A DNA stretch of 64,000 nucleotides. It comes from Branchiostoma floridae (lineage: Eukaryota; Chordata; Leptocardii; Amphioxiformes; Branchiostomatidae). The stretch is from positions 62,001 through 126,000 of the forward strand of contig NW_023365788.1 of the NCBI RefSeq assembly GCF_000003815.2, in the 5' to 3' direction. The translations under genes were made by a program, and so were the position numbers. Shown piece by piece: positions 1-13,500 of the stretch. Positions within the stretch are counted from its first letter, which is position 1, and every line of letters starts with the position of its first letter. Below the pieces are notes generated by a model, which was given only the letters and a program-made list of their open reading frames with translations, did not search any database and had not been told where the DNA came from.

Positions 1-604
1 AAGTTCACACTGTCCAGAAGGAAAGAGAAACAATTTCGACTATATACAAGATTGGAGATTGACTGTGCACATAAGGCAGCAAGTTTCCTTGTTTCCATTT
101 CGCAGCAAGAAGCAACACTTCAGTGAAAAGCTCTGTGGAAGATCACATCTAAATCACGGTGTAAGCAGGTAAGACATAGCACTGGTTAGAAAACTCCCAT
201 GTCCAAATTTCCTGCAGATGTCAGTACTCAAAATACTTTAAAATATTTTTATATTTTGTACAAGGAGGTGTTGCTAGGACACCTTCTCAAAGATGGGGGC
301 AACCCCTACGTATACCGAAATGCCCTTCCCAGAATTGAACCAGGTTCTGCCGGCGCCAGTTTGCAACCTGGAGCTCAAATGTTTAAAACTGCTACCACTT
401 GTGCTACAAGGACATCCCTGACATAAAAAGTATAAAACAAATGATGACCATAAAGTAACCCTACACATGTGATTTTCACTGTGACAGCAAATTCATAATA
501 CATGCACTGCAAAATTGTTCCCCTTCTATAAGTCTGAATACAACACAAAAACCTTTTTTCCCTCTTCCAAAAAGACAGCAACCATAGATGTTACAGTTTC
601 TTAC

Positions 605-2667
605 TTGTTTCCACTGTGAGTCATTCCACTGAGGTGTGACAGCAGGACCATAGCTGAAGGTGTCCACAACCTTCTTTTCTTTATCCAGCAGTTGAACCTC
701 CAGCTCGTACTGACTGCCACAGTCCCATCTAGGGGCATACCTGTGGGGAACATAAAAGATAACATAACTGTTTTACAAAGTAAGAAGAAGTTGAACTTGT
801 CTTTTACATACTAGAATGTATTAGGATATGTAGAGGTGATAAGATACCTTTTTCTTATATCAAAATTGTGCCTAATCACTAACGCTACTAGCTGTTTAAG
901 CACAAATGTACAATAAAGGCCATTCATTCATTCATTCATTCATTATTATTTGATTTCATTTCATTTCGATTCCTTTGTGATAGCCTGATTCAATTGTGCA
1001 TAAAGCAGCCAGACAACTTTTGTCGGCCATAATAGAAAGGTATACGTAGTAGACAGACCTGTCAGCTGGATGAAAAATGAGAAGAACTGGCATAGCCAAA
1101 CAGGGAAATGCCATGGGATTTCAGTCAGTCTATCCAGCTACATGTATATCATCACTGGTCGGTTAGTTCACTCCTAAGCCATTTAACTCCTACTAGGCAT
1201 TTATTGCTAACTTGGCCAAAGTTCCCTGTTGCCTTTTGGCCAGGAGTCTGGTAGAGACTAGTAGAAAGGGGCCTGTTAGTGTTACAGCCACAGACAGCAG
1301 AGTTTGCATTTAACACAATGTAAATTTACATGACGATTGTATACATGCACATATCTATACAGAAAGACATCAAACTTTAACAGATTCCAACTTGCAAGCA
1401 CATAAATCACACACACAGACACACACACACACACACAGACACACACACACACAAATGACAAGGGCATTTGTGGTTTTCCCAGTCTTGGATTGCCCAGCTA
1501 GATACAACTTTACTCACCATTCGGACACCTCGATATTTGGTTGTGTTTCGTCGAGACACTTTTCCAGGCACCCCTCGGCAACGAGGTCAATCTCCTGCTG
1601 TCGGGAACACCAGCCGTAGGACGTGACAAAATTGTCCCGTACGGCGGGATTGGGGAACGCCTTACAGCCCACAAACCTCTCCACCTTCCAGCCCTGTCCT
1701 CCGTTTTCCAGCACCTCCCAGTGGCGCATCCCATCTAGATTGGACGTAAAACATTCACAGGTGTTATAAACAAGACATAGACAAGCCTCCCGTGCAAGCA
1801 ATCTAGCTGTGACCTGAGCATTTTTTGTGACTATCAGGGAGACACCAATCTACTTGCTTATACAAGTGATACAGTAAAATCATATTGTGTTACCAAAAAA
1901 TTAGCACATTTGGACTGATTCGTAAATACTGCAATCGAATAATGAATTCTGTTTTTCTATTGCACATGTTGGGTTAAAGTTTGATGCACAAGCAGTTAAC
2001 AATTCAGGAAAAGAACATTCACGAGCAAAAATGCACATTTACCAGTTGTAACAATTGCTACATGACAAGTCAACAATGCTTGTTGGTCACATGTGCTGGC
2101 ATGTGTATTGTGTGTATCGCATTCGCAAGTAATGCTGGGAAGTAAACTAGTCCTCCTCTGGATGGGCGTGACGAGTTTTCCGCCAAATATCTGCTTGGAG
2201 ACTAGTAAAGTGTGATGAAATCTTCTTTAGCAGTCCAGTCTCAGGAGAATAGCCTACCCCGCCTTTTCTGTCCAAAATAAGTGTTTCTCACCTTCTCCAC
2301 AAGAGTTCTTGATTAGATTCCTCCTGTACGGGTTCTTGAAGTAGAAGTCTCTCCAGTCCGAAGGCTGAGGGCCCATCACTCCTACCACAAATCTCCCCTC
2401 CCGAAGGCATTTCTTCCTCCATATCGTCGGGCGGTCTACCGTGTCTCTCCAGTCCTTACAGACAAGACGTGCACTCTGAACCAGCTCCTTGGCGGGAAGA
2501 AACGACAAGACAAGAAGCAGTACTTCCTCGGGGGCTAGAGAGATGTCAAAACCTTCGTAAGAAAGTTCGTCGGTTTCGTGAGATCCTTGAGGATCGGTTT
2601 TCTCCGGGCAGGCGCCGTTTGACCCCTCCTTATATTTTGCACTCTTCTTGGATGGAGTTGCGCCCAT
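605..2667 (-). CDS. F-box/FBA-domain protein (FBXO2/6/44 group), 3' end outside window
   Basis: Three coding exons join in phase: 2292-2667, 1518-1734 and 605-740, giving 243 residues with no stop; the next exon must lie left of position 1. Residues about 44-88 form an F-box (LAPEEVLLLVLSFLP...KDW), which in this family binds Skp1 in an SCF ubiquitin ligase. From about residue 110 the chain reads as an FBA domain (DWRDFYFKNPYRRNLIKNSC, then GMRHWEVLENGGQGW and QWNDSQWKQ), the module that in FBXO2 and FBXO6 recognises N-glycans on misfolded glycoproteins. The start is the first ATG before the F-box and gives MGATPSKK, which fits the N-myristoylation consensus (Gly2, Ser6, basic residues after). 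Splice sites are canonical GT/AG. The exact vertebrate orthologue cannot be chosen because this group expanded within vertebrates. Family assignment is firm; the glycan specificity and lipidation are inferred. Confidence 0.9.
921..945. repeat. (ATTC)n microsatellite
   Basis: About six tandem ATTC units inside the second intron of the F-box gene. Confidence 0.9.
1409..1454. repeat. (CA)n microsatellite
   Basis: Interrupted CA repeat with CAGACA interruptions in the second intron of the F-box gene. Confidence 0.95.
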
Positions 2668-2773
2668 TTTTCCTTAAGGTCACAAGTCGCTCGGTGTTTT
2701 CTCCTTAGTAGACCCTGGTACCTTACTAACACTTGTCAAATCAGGCAGAACTGAAACTTAAAAACGGGAGTGC

Positions 2774-2786
2774 TGACTCAGAGTCA
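2774..2786. promoter_or_regulatory. AP-1-like palindrome upstream of the F-box gene
   Basis: TGACTCAGAGTCA is a perfect 13-bp palindrome with a TGACTCA core, 107 bp upstream of the F-box start codon. TGACTCA is the classical AP-1/bZIP recognition element. Its position suits a proximal promoter, but function is inferred. Confidence 0.3.
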
Positions 2787-4294
2787 TCAGATGATGCTGA
2801 GATGATGCGCACCCGTGTTTTTACCGGCTTCCGCGTTCCGGTCTCAACCACTTCATACAGAGGGGTTGTGATAAATCTACTTTACTAGGAAATATACATT
2901 TGATAAGGTATCATGAACGAATATATACTACTAGCATCTTTGACGTTATGCTCTTTAAAAGAATACAAGACCGATTTAGAAGAAGTCATAAGCATATTGA
3001 AAAGATTTCACCCCCATTCAATTAATAGACTCATCTGAATTGTGACACAGGTCATAGTTGAAACTATTCACCCTGATTATCTAATTGCGTAGCTGTACGA
3101 CCACCAGTAGCATAAAGTGCTGTATGAAGGAATTTATAACATGAACGCTGCCCCATCAGAGCCCTTCAATTACTGCATTTATATCCCCATAGTGCAGAAA
3201 AGTGTGGTACTATGAACTGAAATAGAACCACACATTTTTCATAGTACCATACTTTTTCTGCACCACTGGTCATGCAGCTCACAGACACACTGTACAAGCT
3301 AATTTCCCAGGGAATTAGACAGGATGTGGCATGTGGCAGAGACATGAACAGGTCCATTGATCAACAGAGACTAACTTTAACTCAGGTCATCCCTTCTTTA
3401 AAAAAAAAATATAATGCAATATCTTGAATATGAATATTGTCCTTGATTCATTTTGAGAAAAATGGCTATTTGCCATGTTCTAAAACAGTTAGAACAGCAT
3501 AATTACGAAAACAAGCACTAGATGTCAGTCAGCAACAGTAGTTTGTCAATCAATACAATTCATCAGCGCTATTTATTTCCAAGGGAGTATCATTCAGCAC
3601 CAGGGACAGGAGCACTTTTCTAGAATTGACATAGACTGTAGTGAAAACAGCAATAGTGAGATTAAAACAGGAAAACACTAAGTACTCCCTTCATATCATT
3701 TATTCAGGCATCTATTGCTATACAATACTACAGAGTTCTCATTTTAAGTATTTACTGTCATCTCAAGTTGCAGCAGCAGTAAATGAGGTCTTTGTATATT
3801 TTAGCATACAACAATGCGACTAACATACAATACATCAGAAATGTGAGGAAAATGATATATCTCTGACTCATGTGGCTAAATGCAGATATACACTTTAAGC
3901 TCTTTACCAATGAAATTCTAGTGAGACAAATACTTCATTGAGAAAGCAGTCCTTTGTGGTGTTCTTTTATGGCCGATTTTCAGATTAATTACATCTTCTA
4001 ACTTTTCTTCAACATCATTGAAGTCTTACAAGCTGAATTGTGGCTTTCAAAGCATATCTTGTCAGCATACATCCATGGATACCTTAAGCATGTAAAAGTA
4101 AGGAAGTTACAAGTCTTAAAACATAATAAGAATTTTGAGGGGTTTTCTTGAAACTCAACGTCTGCAAGACAAATATATATATAGAATTTCAAGTCATTTT
4201 ACATGCGGGAGAAAAAAGAAAATACAGATGTGGCATGATTGGGGTACATGTACAAATCTTTTTACCCTTAAAATACCCACACCCCTTATGATTT
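2787..4294. other. Intergenic region between F-box and myosin genes
   Basis: No coding exon recognised. AT-rich, with one strong hairpin (3191-3275) and no other structure I can name. It should contain the promoter of the F-box gene on the left and the 3' UTR of the myosin gene on the right. Confidence 0.5.
3191..3275. repeat. Short foldback hairpin
   Basis: Left arm AGTGCAGAAAAGTGTGGTAC and right arm GTACCATACTTTTTCTGCAC are near-perfect inverted copies around a loop of about 30 bp. Size and form fit a solo foldback element or the ends of a deleted inverted-repeat transposon. Confidence 0.7.
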
Positions 4295-4300
4295 TTTATT
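4295..4300 (-). promoter_or_regulatory. Candidate polyadenylation signal of the myosin gene
   Basis: AATAAA on the minus strand about 260 nt downstream of the myosin stop codon. Other AT-rich candidates exist, so the choice is tentative. Confidence 0.3.
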
Positions 4301-4559
4301 TGACCCTACACAAATTGTGGTTTAGTTAAAAGAATCTGATATAGAAAAGCTGCAACTCTACTTGAATAATATACTATTGTCCATAGAAAACAATTCTTTA
4401 AGTTTCAATTTGTTCTACATTCAGCAGCAGTATCACCATAAAAACACCATAGGATTGGGAAAATATAGCTTTTTACACATGTACAGACATTTACATGGCA
4501 AGCACAGTCATGAATATCTTGACCTTTCAGTTGGTAGATGAGGCATCTTTGCATGGTCT

Positions 4560-7500
4560 TTAAAACCTGAGTACATCAGCGAGACTGTAGGCAGTGTCGA
4601 TCCATGGACAGGTATTGGAGAAGGCCAGCACTGAAGCCTTCACATGCAGTACAATTGGGCCCTGGGAAACAATAGGAAATGATCATTGTGTTACCGATGA
4701 TGCATTGTGTCTATCTGGAAAGGTAGAAATGTAGCACAAAGAAATCAAAACAGAAGATATGACAATGACAATTTTTTCTGCCTATGTATCTAGAAATGGT
4801 GTCCATCTAGTATCTAGTACTAGTATGAAAAAAAAAAGTGTATGGACAATAGACAATAAATCATACATTATGCTAAAATAAAACAGCAATTTGGGAACTG
4901 TATGTTCCACTGTCTTAAAATTTTCATGCATCAGTAGTAACATTAGCAGGAAAAAAGAAAGATGCTATTCAACATAAAATCTTGATGACTTCCAACCCCA
5001 AGGAAGTAGTTTTCATCAATATTTCTTGTTTACCTTAAGAACTTGTCTTATGGAGGCAATGCCCTCTCTTTGGAAGATTTCCCTGTCCAGTGACCTTCTC
5101 TGTTCTGTCTCCCCAGAAAACTTGCAGTGGTACGTCCCCATCTCTCTGATTGTCAGCGAGTCTTCGTACAGGCTCGACGCCCTCCCGCTACTGTCAGCGA
5201 TTCTCCAGCTCAGCTGGGCTTCAAACTCATGGGTGTCCACCATGTCACTTCCGGTGTCGTTATGGCTTGTCTCCATGACAACTGGGGCCTCGTGATTGAC
5301 GGTGGAGTGGTCAAGCTCAATGCCTGATAGGGCATGCTCCATCTGTAGAGGTCGTGGGAAATGTACATTTGTCGTTATGTCTAGTCTCTATGACAACTGG
5401 GGCCTCGTGATTGACGGTGGAGTGGTCAAGCTCAATGCCTGACAGGGCATGCTCCATCTGTTGAGGTCATAGGAAATATACATTTTCCTTTGTGACAATT
5501 CAAGCTAGAGAACGTTTGAGATGTGTTAATTTAACCCTCTCAAAGGGATGTGAAGAGACCGTCACAACGATTTACGCATCAATGGATGTATTCATCTAAT
5601 AACTTTATGATGGTTTTATGATACACAAAAGCCTCACTACAGGCAAAACCACTTCGACATAAAGACAACTATGTGACCACTTTTTAAGAATCCTGTCTAT
5701 AGCAATCAGCTATCCGCATGACCAGATTTGATCAGTCCCCTGAGTGGTCTTCTTGGTTAGTTTTGACTGTGCAGGGCTTGTAATACTTTTTTTCTGCATT
5801 CCTGCACTGGTGTAGGCAACATTGAAAATTACCTGCACCAGACATATTTTACCTGCACCACTCCAAATGAATCATACTAAATTTGTTCAGAGTCCATTGC
5901 TATTTTTTCTTTTATACTTCATCAGTGGTAGAAGTCAATACAGCTGATAACAATCTACATACACCTACATCACAGGCCATTTATGTATAAAACCCAGTAC
6001 ATGGACCAGTGCAGGTTAGGTGCATGTAGACACCAGAAATACCTGCACAGCTCCAATTTTACCTGCACTAACCTGCATAATATGCAGGATGTGGTATTTA
6101 GAGCCCTGCTGTAGTATGTTTTTTGTTTTAAACATTATCTTACCAGTGAAAACAATACATGCATAACACTGACCTCTCCTTCCAGCCCAAGGATTGAGTC
6201 CTCTGGGTCCTCCTGTAGTCTGTGCTGAACCTTCCTCAGCATGTGCTGCAGGAAAGCTCTCTGGATGATGCGGGCTGCCCAGTGGAGGGTTCTGATGTAA
6301 TGTCTGGCCTTCCAGCCCCGGAAGTCTGGGTATCACGGAAACAACACAGGACTTGTGAGAACATACTATGAGCAACCACTGAGTGACCATGCAATGATTT
6401 GATAGATTGCATGACTTATTTCACAGATAGAGAACATGCATAACAAACACTAGTTTATAATCTTCTATCACTGTCATACATTTCTGGATGGTGAGTGCAG
6501 CCGTTGCCATGGCAACCCTCCTCCTCTTGTACCTCCTCCAGCAGCACTGGATGGTGAAGGCATTCTGGGATAGCAGGCGAGCACGGGCAGACTCCAACTC
6601 ATCAAACTGAAACGACAAAGTTTACATGATTTTCGTCATCCTCGAAATGTGGTGTCACAAAAAGTACTGTATTGGCCTCTCTACAATTAAGCTTTGTCTC
6701 AGATAAAGATAGACTTGACTTTATTCAAATCCACAATTACTACAAGTACATTGTACATGTAGCTACACTTCCTGTCGTCCTTATAAAAAACACATAACAT
6801 GACAAAAACTTGACACAGAAACACTCATATAAAGCCATAATGATTATGGCATACCATGTACATGTACATAAAATTCACACATAAGATAAGTCTACTTGAA
6901 TGGTCATGCAATGGGAAGAAATGTCCAATGTTACTTTACAATTTCAAACCATTCCAGTTGCTGGATATTATAAAAAATACACTTTTTTTTCTGAGCATTT
7001 GCCCTTGGCTTTGGTATAGATGGATAGTTTGTGACTAAGATGATCATGATATAGATGATTTACAAACTATGCTACATGTATAACCTTTCATACATGTAAA
7101 AACATTCATGCACTAGGCAGGGCTCGAAATTTATTTTTGGGATTAGGTGCACTGGTGCACCCAGCTTAGAAAATTGGGTGCACCAAAATATTTTTGGGTG
7201 CACCACTTAAATTTATTAGTAGAATGTAAAAAAAAAAAACTACTAACAAAACTTACTTACAAGCTATCAAATTCTTAAACAATTAACATGACAGACATCT
7301 TTATTATCCTTCTAACACTTAGATGTCAAGAATGTGATGTATACTAGTATACTTGATATCTTTCCATACATAAACCTAAGAAAATATTTGAAAAAAATTG
7401 GGTGCACAGTTCCAATTTTGGGTGCACCTGGGTGCACATGCACCCAGTATTTCGAGCCCTGACTAGGTCAATGTTTACAGTGTAACAACAGTCACTAGAA

Positions 7501-10500
7501 CTCACCATGCCAAGTCCAAGGAAAACCTTAGTCTTCCCATACTGTACTTGTTGCTGTGTGAGGTTGGGCCCAAACACCACTCTGAGGATGGCCTGGCAAC
7601 ACTGTCGGGCATGGTGCTCGATTCCTACCGCTGGAGAAAGGACCAAAATTAAAAGTGACTTTGATCACGGCCTGCATTCGTGGAGCCTCTTCAACCACTG
7701 TGGTCATGGGCCGTGAGTGAGTGGGTGAGAGTATCATATTACAAGGAACAATAATTACTCGAGTGTTGTACTTAAATAAATACAAACACAAAGAGAACTT
7801 ACGGACACCAAAAATAGGACCACTATACAGGAAGGCAATGACTGGACAGATATGAGATAACCGTGTTGCTGTAACACAATAAACTACTAATACGTGTTCC
7901 TCATAGGTTCATTTGTACGGCATATTTCATTTATTTCTAGTACTGTAAATTATTATAAATGCATTTAAGTTCGCGGGGATTTAATTTCGCGGTAGGACTT
8001 TCCGCGGTGGTTTTAAGTTCGCGGTAGCACCATGCATTGTAGTCTCTTACTGCCATGGAAAAATGTTCCCGTTTTTTTTAAGTTCGCGGTAAAGCCACCA
8101 CCGCAAAAACCGCGAACATTAAACCACCGCGAAAGTTTCTGCATTTACAGTAGTTGGTGCCATTTGCTCGATTATTTCTTAATGTGCAACATTTAATACT
8201 AGATACTAAATCATCAGTAGCACGACCGAACAATACATTGCATGTGTGATAGGATCATTTTTACGGTGACAGTTAATACATGTAGATGCTATTTCAACTG
8301 ATACAGATTACAAACTTAACACATTGTCTCCTGCATCCCCTCGCTTGTCAGGCAGACTATGACATCATCTGAGCTTGACCTCCTGAAGTCTTGGTCTGCC
8401 TGACAACGAGGGATGCATGGACAATTACACCTGTCCTGCACAGGTTAGTACAATTTGTAAATGTCTCCTGCATCCCCTCGGTTGTAAGTCAGACTATGAC
8501 TTCAGGTGGTCAAGCTCAGTCATGGTCTGCTTGACAATGAGGGATGCATGGACAATTACACCTGACCTGCACAGGTTAGTACAATTTATTATTGTGTACT
8601 AAGTCTGTCACCTGTTCTTCTTGCTGTCCTCCTCCTTCTCCTCCTGCCAGGTGTTCCAGGTGTCCCACCTGCCACAAGGTTCTTCCTCCTCAGGAGGTCT
8701 TGTGGGTCCATGTTCTCTGTGTCCAGGTTTTCATCCGACAAGGAGGACAAACTAGACACACTGGACCTGCTACTGGTAGCCTGGAAAAAATAGTACGTAA
8801 CAGGATTTGAAAGATCTAAAGCGTCAGTTAAATTTCTTGTGATTTTCTTACAATGCTTTTTTTTTTAAATTATAGCTCATCATTTTTACAAATAAGGTTT
8901 TGATTAACATTAAATGTGTCCATTGACCACTTCCTTTCTACTGAAAATAAAGACAAACACGAACAGACGGACAAAAAACAATACATGCACAAGATTTTAG
9001 TCTATTTCTTTGAGGTCTGACGGAGCCATTAGTATGAAGTGGTCAGTCTCCAACCTGACGTTACTGAAATAACCCTTTTTGATATTACATTTAACCCGCA
9101 AAGATCATAACTTACAGTTACAGATAATTCAATTTGATGTCATCAAAGCACACAATGTATTTATCTATGTTTAATTCAATTACCTGGCAACATAAATCAA
9201 GAGCTGTGAATGTTTGGTGCTAAAATGTCTGTGTTAACTTAATGATACTTTCACCAATAAAGTTGATAGGAAAATATTGTATTTTAGTGGCATAAAGGCT
9301 ATATAGTTAGGGCTGGGTACGTGACTGTACGGTGTACTGGTACAAAACCGTTTTTTTCTCATTGGACCGATCCAGAAAAAACGAACCTGGAAAAATTCGG
9401 TGAACCGGATGTTGGACGGAGTCGCAAAATGAACCGATTATATGATAAGGCATTCACACGTTTTGTGGCTCACTGGTCGGGGAAAATAACAAGAGCGAAG
9501 TAGAGTAGAGAATTAGTAATTTCTACCAACTTTTACAGTCAATCGTACAGAGGCAATCAGCCTTGTAGGATTTTAAAATGCCTGTCGGTTGAATACTACA
9601 CAAAACAGATTTCTTTTTAGCAAAATGAACCATTGATTTGAGAATCGTCCATTCACAATTTTTCACATACTGAATCAGGTGCAGGTTCAGGTCCGGACCT
9701 GGACCTGATCTTCTGTACCTGAACCAGATCTGGACTTGAATTTTCTGTACCGGTACCCATCCCTATACAGTGTAAGTACTTAATAGGGATGCGTACCGGT
9801 ACAATGTACCGATACAGTACCGGTACAATCAATTAGGTACAGATACAAAAATACCGGAACCCTGGTGTACCGGTACTGGACCTGTATCTAATTAGTGCAA
9901 GCCAGGCAGGATAACAGGTTAGGGGATGGCCACTTTGACAGTTAAAATTACTGTGAAATCACCATAGCAGTCTCTGAGCCCCAGTGAGAGAAAAACAACA
10001 AGGGTCAAATTTTTGTTGCATCATGTGTCTACCATAATGAACACGTTTTTGTTGGTTCAAACATGCTTCTACCCTTTTTGATACATTGTTTTGCCGTTAT
10101 AACATATTGTAATATAATATTATGATATAATATTCAATGCCATGCATTTAGGTCCGGACTCATTAGGTCCGAACCTGTACCTAAACCTCTGGATTCGAAT
10201 CCGGACCTGTACCTAAACATGGGTTTAGGTACGCATCCCTAGTACTTAAGTATCCTGTTGCCTGACCTGGTCTGCAGCTGTCCTCATGATGATACCATAC
10301 CGCTCCAGGAAGGCAGGGTAGGCCAGACGGGTGGGGTAACTCAGCCTGCTGATGTTCACTGTCTCCAGAACTCCACACGCCTGCAGCTGCCTCTCAACCT
10401 ACAGGAGGGGACAGGGGGATGGGTCAGAAGAATATCTACAGAGTTCAAAATCTCAACCAGCACATGAATGAATGATTTTATTTGTAAAACATTGCAGCTT

Positions 10501-13500
10501 GGTAGCTGAATTGCGAGTTACATTACAATAATTGTGGGTTATCTCCACATACATAAATTAGAACAAACATCGTGAATAAAACTAGGCTATTGAATCTCTG
10601 CATAAATCTGCATACATGGTATTCCGACAGTTTAGTACACAAAGATATTGTTTGAAAAGAAGCTAGGCTAATACAGACGTACTAATAGTCTCTAACATTG
10701 TACTAGTAGTCTCTAGGATACACTTTCGGACACTAGTGGCCACTTGCATACAACAAATCTAATGCGCGTGGAATGAAGGATAACGCATGTCTTTTAGTCT
10801 TGCTTATCATTTTTGCACAATATGGTCTTCTGCTACGAAGACCGTAGTGAGTGTCCGCGGACCTGGTTAAGAATGTTGCCCCCCTCCCACCCTAGCGCAT
10901 GTACATGTACGGTTCTGGCCTACTTCAGTCATTTTGTTATTAGTTGCTCACCGTTTTACCTTATTTCCTGCGCTGGAAACGTGCCACAAAGGATAAACAA
11001 CCCAACGGACTCTTCACCAGACGGTTTTCCGAGGAGGATTTACTCACCCAAGTGACCTGAAACACCGACCGACTCAAGAGAAGGAAAACTCTAAGAAACC
11101 CAGCCGGACTCTGGTGGCTGTGAGCAGAGTTGGTGTTAGAAAGGGCATTCAACCGTAAAAACCCCCGCTTCAAATCCTTGCCAAGTCATGTTCTGTGTTT
11201 GATTTGCTGCCCCAGGCGAAGATGATGGATGGAGAGCATCAGTTAAACCAAAACGTCTTGGCGACACGTCCAACCCCTCCTACAGGGAAGAACGGACGCT
11301 AAACCGGTCAGAGAGAGAGAGAGCTGTGTAGTGTGTGTACAGTAGTGTGTGTAGTCCAGTGACTAGCGACCCTGCTATTGGACCAAGAGGTTGTGAGTTT
11401 GAACTTCTGCTGTTGTCACTCACCTGACTGCTACCCTATTAGAAAGGGTCAAATGTATAAGCCCATAAAGAAAGTGAGGATTCCGAACCATATGATTCCA
11501 GCTTTCAAAGCTTTGTAGAAAAGTTAATCATTTACCACTCATATGACTCCTACCCGACTGAAACAACTCTACTCTACTCTACTCTACTCTTTATATTGTG
11601 TGTACTACAGGTATGTACATGGCAGGTCCCAATGTTGCCCCCTGCAAAAGGTACTTTATAAGACACTAAATGATGCAAACTGGACCTTAAAACAAAACTT
11701 TACAACCTTTTCATTGACAGGATGTTCCTGTCCTTGGTGCTGAACGCCCTCAGTTAACAACAGTGATGAAATACATCTGTCTTTAGTTATTACATTCAAA
11801 ATTTTCATGTCAGAGAGAATGAATGGGAAATAACAAAACTTTTGCAACCTTTTGTCTGACCCTTGCCAATTTAACTTTCATGAATAAACGAAGGTTCAAA
11901 CAAGATACCTATTTCCTAACTGAAATTGAATACCTAGCAGATGTCATTTCACATTGGACATAAAGCTGATAGCCCCATGTTAGAGGAGAACCCCGCCTTA
12001 AGCATGTTGAAGATTCCACTATACTGAATAAAGAGACTCTTTTTACACAACCACTGTTTTATTCAAACCGACGTTTCGGTGACTGTCTGTCACCTTCTTC
12101 AGGACAATTCTAACTGGTTCACATTGTACTGCAGGACAGGTGTTGCTGCTCACAGTTCAGATGCGGTCACAAGGCGTGAAGTACAGAAAGATGCGGCATG
12201 TTTATGCAAAATATTTACAATGCGGTCCCAAACACTATGTAAATACTTCACGCCTTGTGACTGCATCTGAACTGTGAGAAGCGACACCTGTCCTGTCAGA
12301 ATTGCCCTGAAGAAGGTGACAGACGGTCACCGAAACGTCGGTTTGAATAAAACAGTGGTTGTGTAAAAAGAGCAGGCTTTTAGCTAGGATTTTATAATAG
12401 GGAGTCCAAACTTATTGGTGAGTCGCGGTAAGTGACTATTGTAGGGGGGTCTGGGGGCATCCACCTTCCATGGTGCAGAGTTTTTGATGATTTTATGTTT
12501 AAAAAAGTGCATTCTTAGGTATCCCAAGAGGTACAAATACTGTTCCAGAGGTCACAGTCTTCTACTGTGACCTCTGATGACCTGGTAGACTCTGATGACC
12601 ACAGATGACCTGGTAGCATCCCTGGTCAATCAGGATTTCATGCTTGTCAGACGATTTTCTCCCCAGTGTAAGGGCGTCCAGAGCGTCAAATTTCTTGTTA
12701 TTCTAAGAAAAGTGCGTCCAGATGACGCGTTGACGCATGCCTGGCTAAAAGCCTGAAAAAGAGTATCTTTATTAAGTGATGTACCAACCGGATGAAACTA
12801 TTCACGGTTCCACTATATACTTATCAAAAAGAGGGGTCCATCCTGTGTGAGAGGTGCTCTTATGCAGCTTGTACCTTGGTACAAAACTGGACTGGGGGCT
12901 GTTACACCTAAAGATAGTTTACTACGACCAATTATCCAAAACAAACAGACTTACGTGTCTCCTGTCAAAGACACCAGGCCTGGACTGGACATTGGGTTTG
13001 ATACAGCGGATGTAGTGTGGGGAGGTGGACTCAAGGGTGTGCATCAGTTTGTCAAGGGAAGCCTGGAAAAGAAACATTGAGCTGTTTACATCAAATCAAC
13101 AAATATTTCTCGTGTGTAGATTCTAAATAAGTTCCCTAGTCCTACTGGACGAAGCAAAAATTGACTTAAAGTAATCAAAAGGAACACACTGGGATAAAGT
13201 CAGATCATCAAAACAGATGAAATAAAAAAAAAAAGAAAAGGAAAAACTTGCACATCATAACAACAAAATACAGTCAGTAACAAAGACACGGAAAATGCCA
13301 TCACAGCACATTCAGTACCAAGGACAAATCCAACATAATCACAACATAACACATGTCATTGTTCTGGAGACTTAGATCTTTAGGAAACCATAAATAAACG
13401 ACATATTACATCACCAAGGAAGGATAGACATCCAGGTAATAAGATATGCTAGACTGTTACTCTTACGCCACATATGTTGGTTTTATGTTGACTGCCACCA

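Noticed and set aside
10250-10266. Extension of myosin exon 21 to the end of the open frame
   Set aside because: No GT donor lies there in a usable phase; GTCAGG at 10266 gives a phase-0 junction with exon 22.
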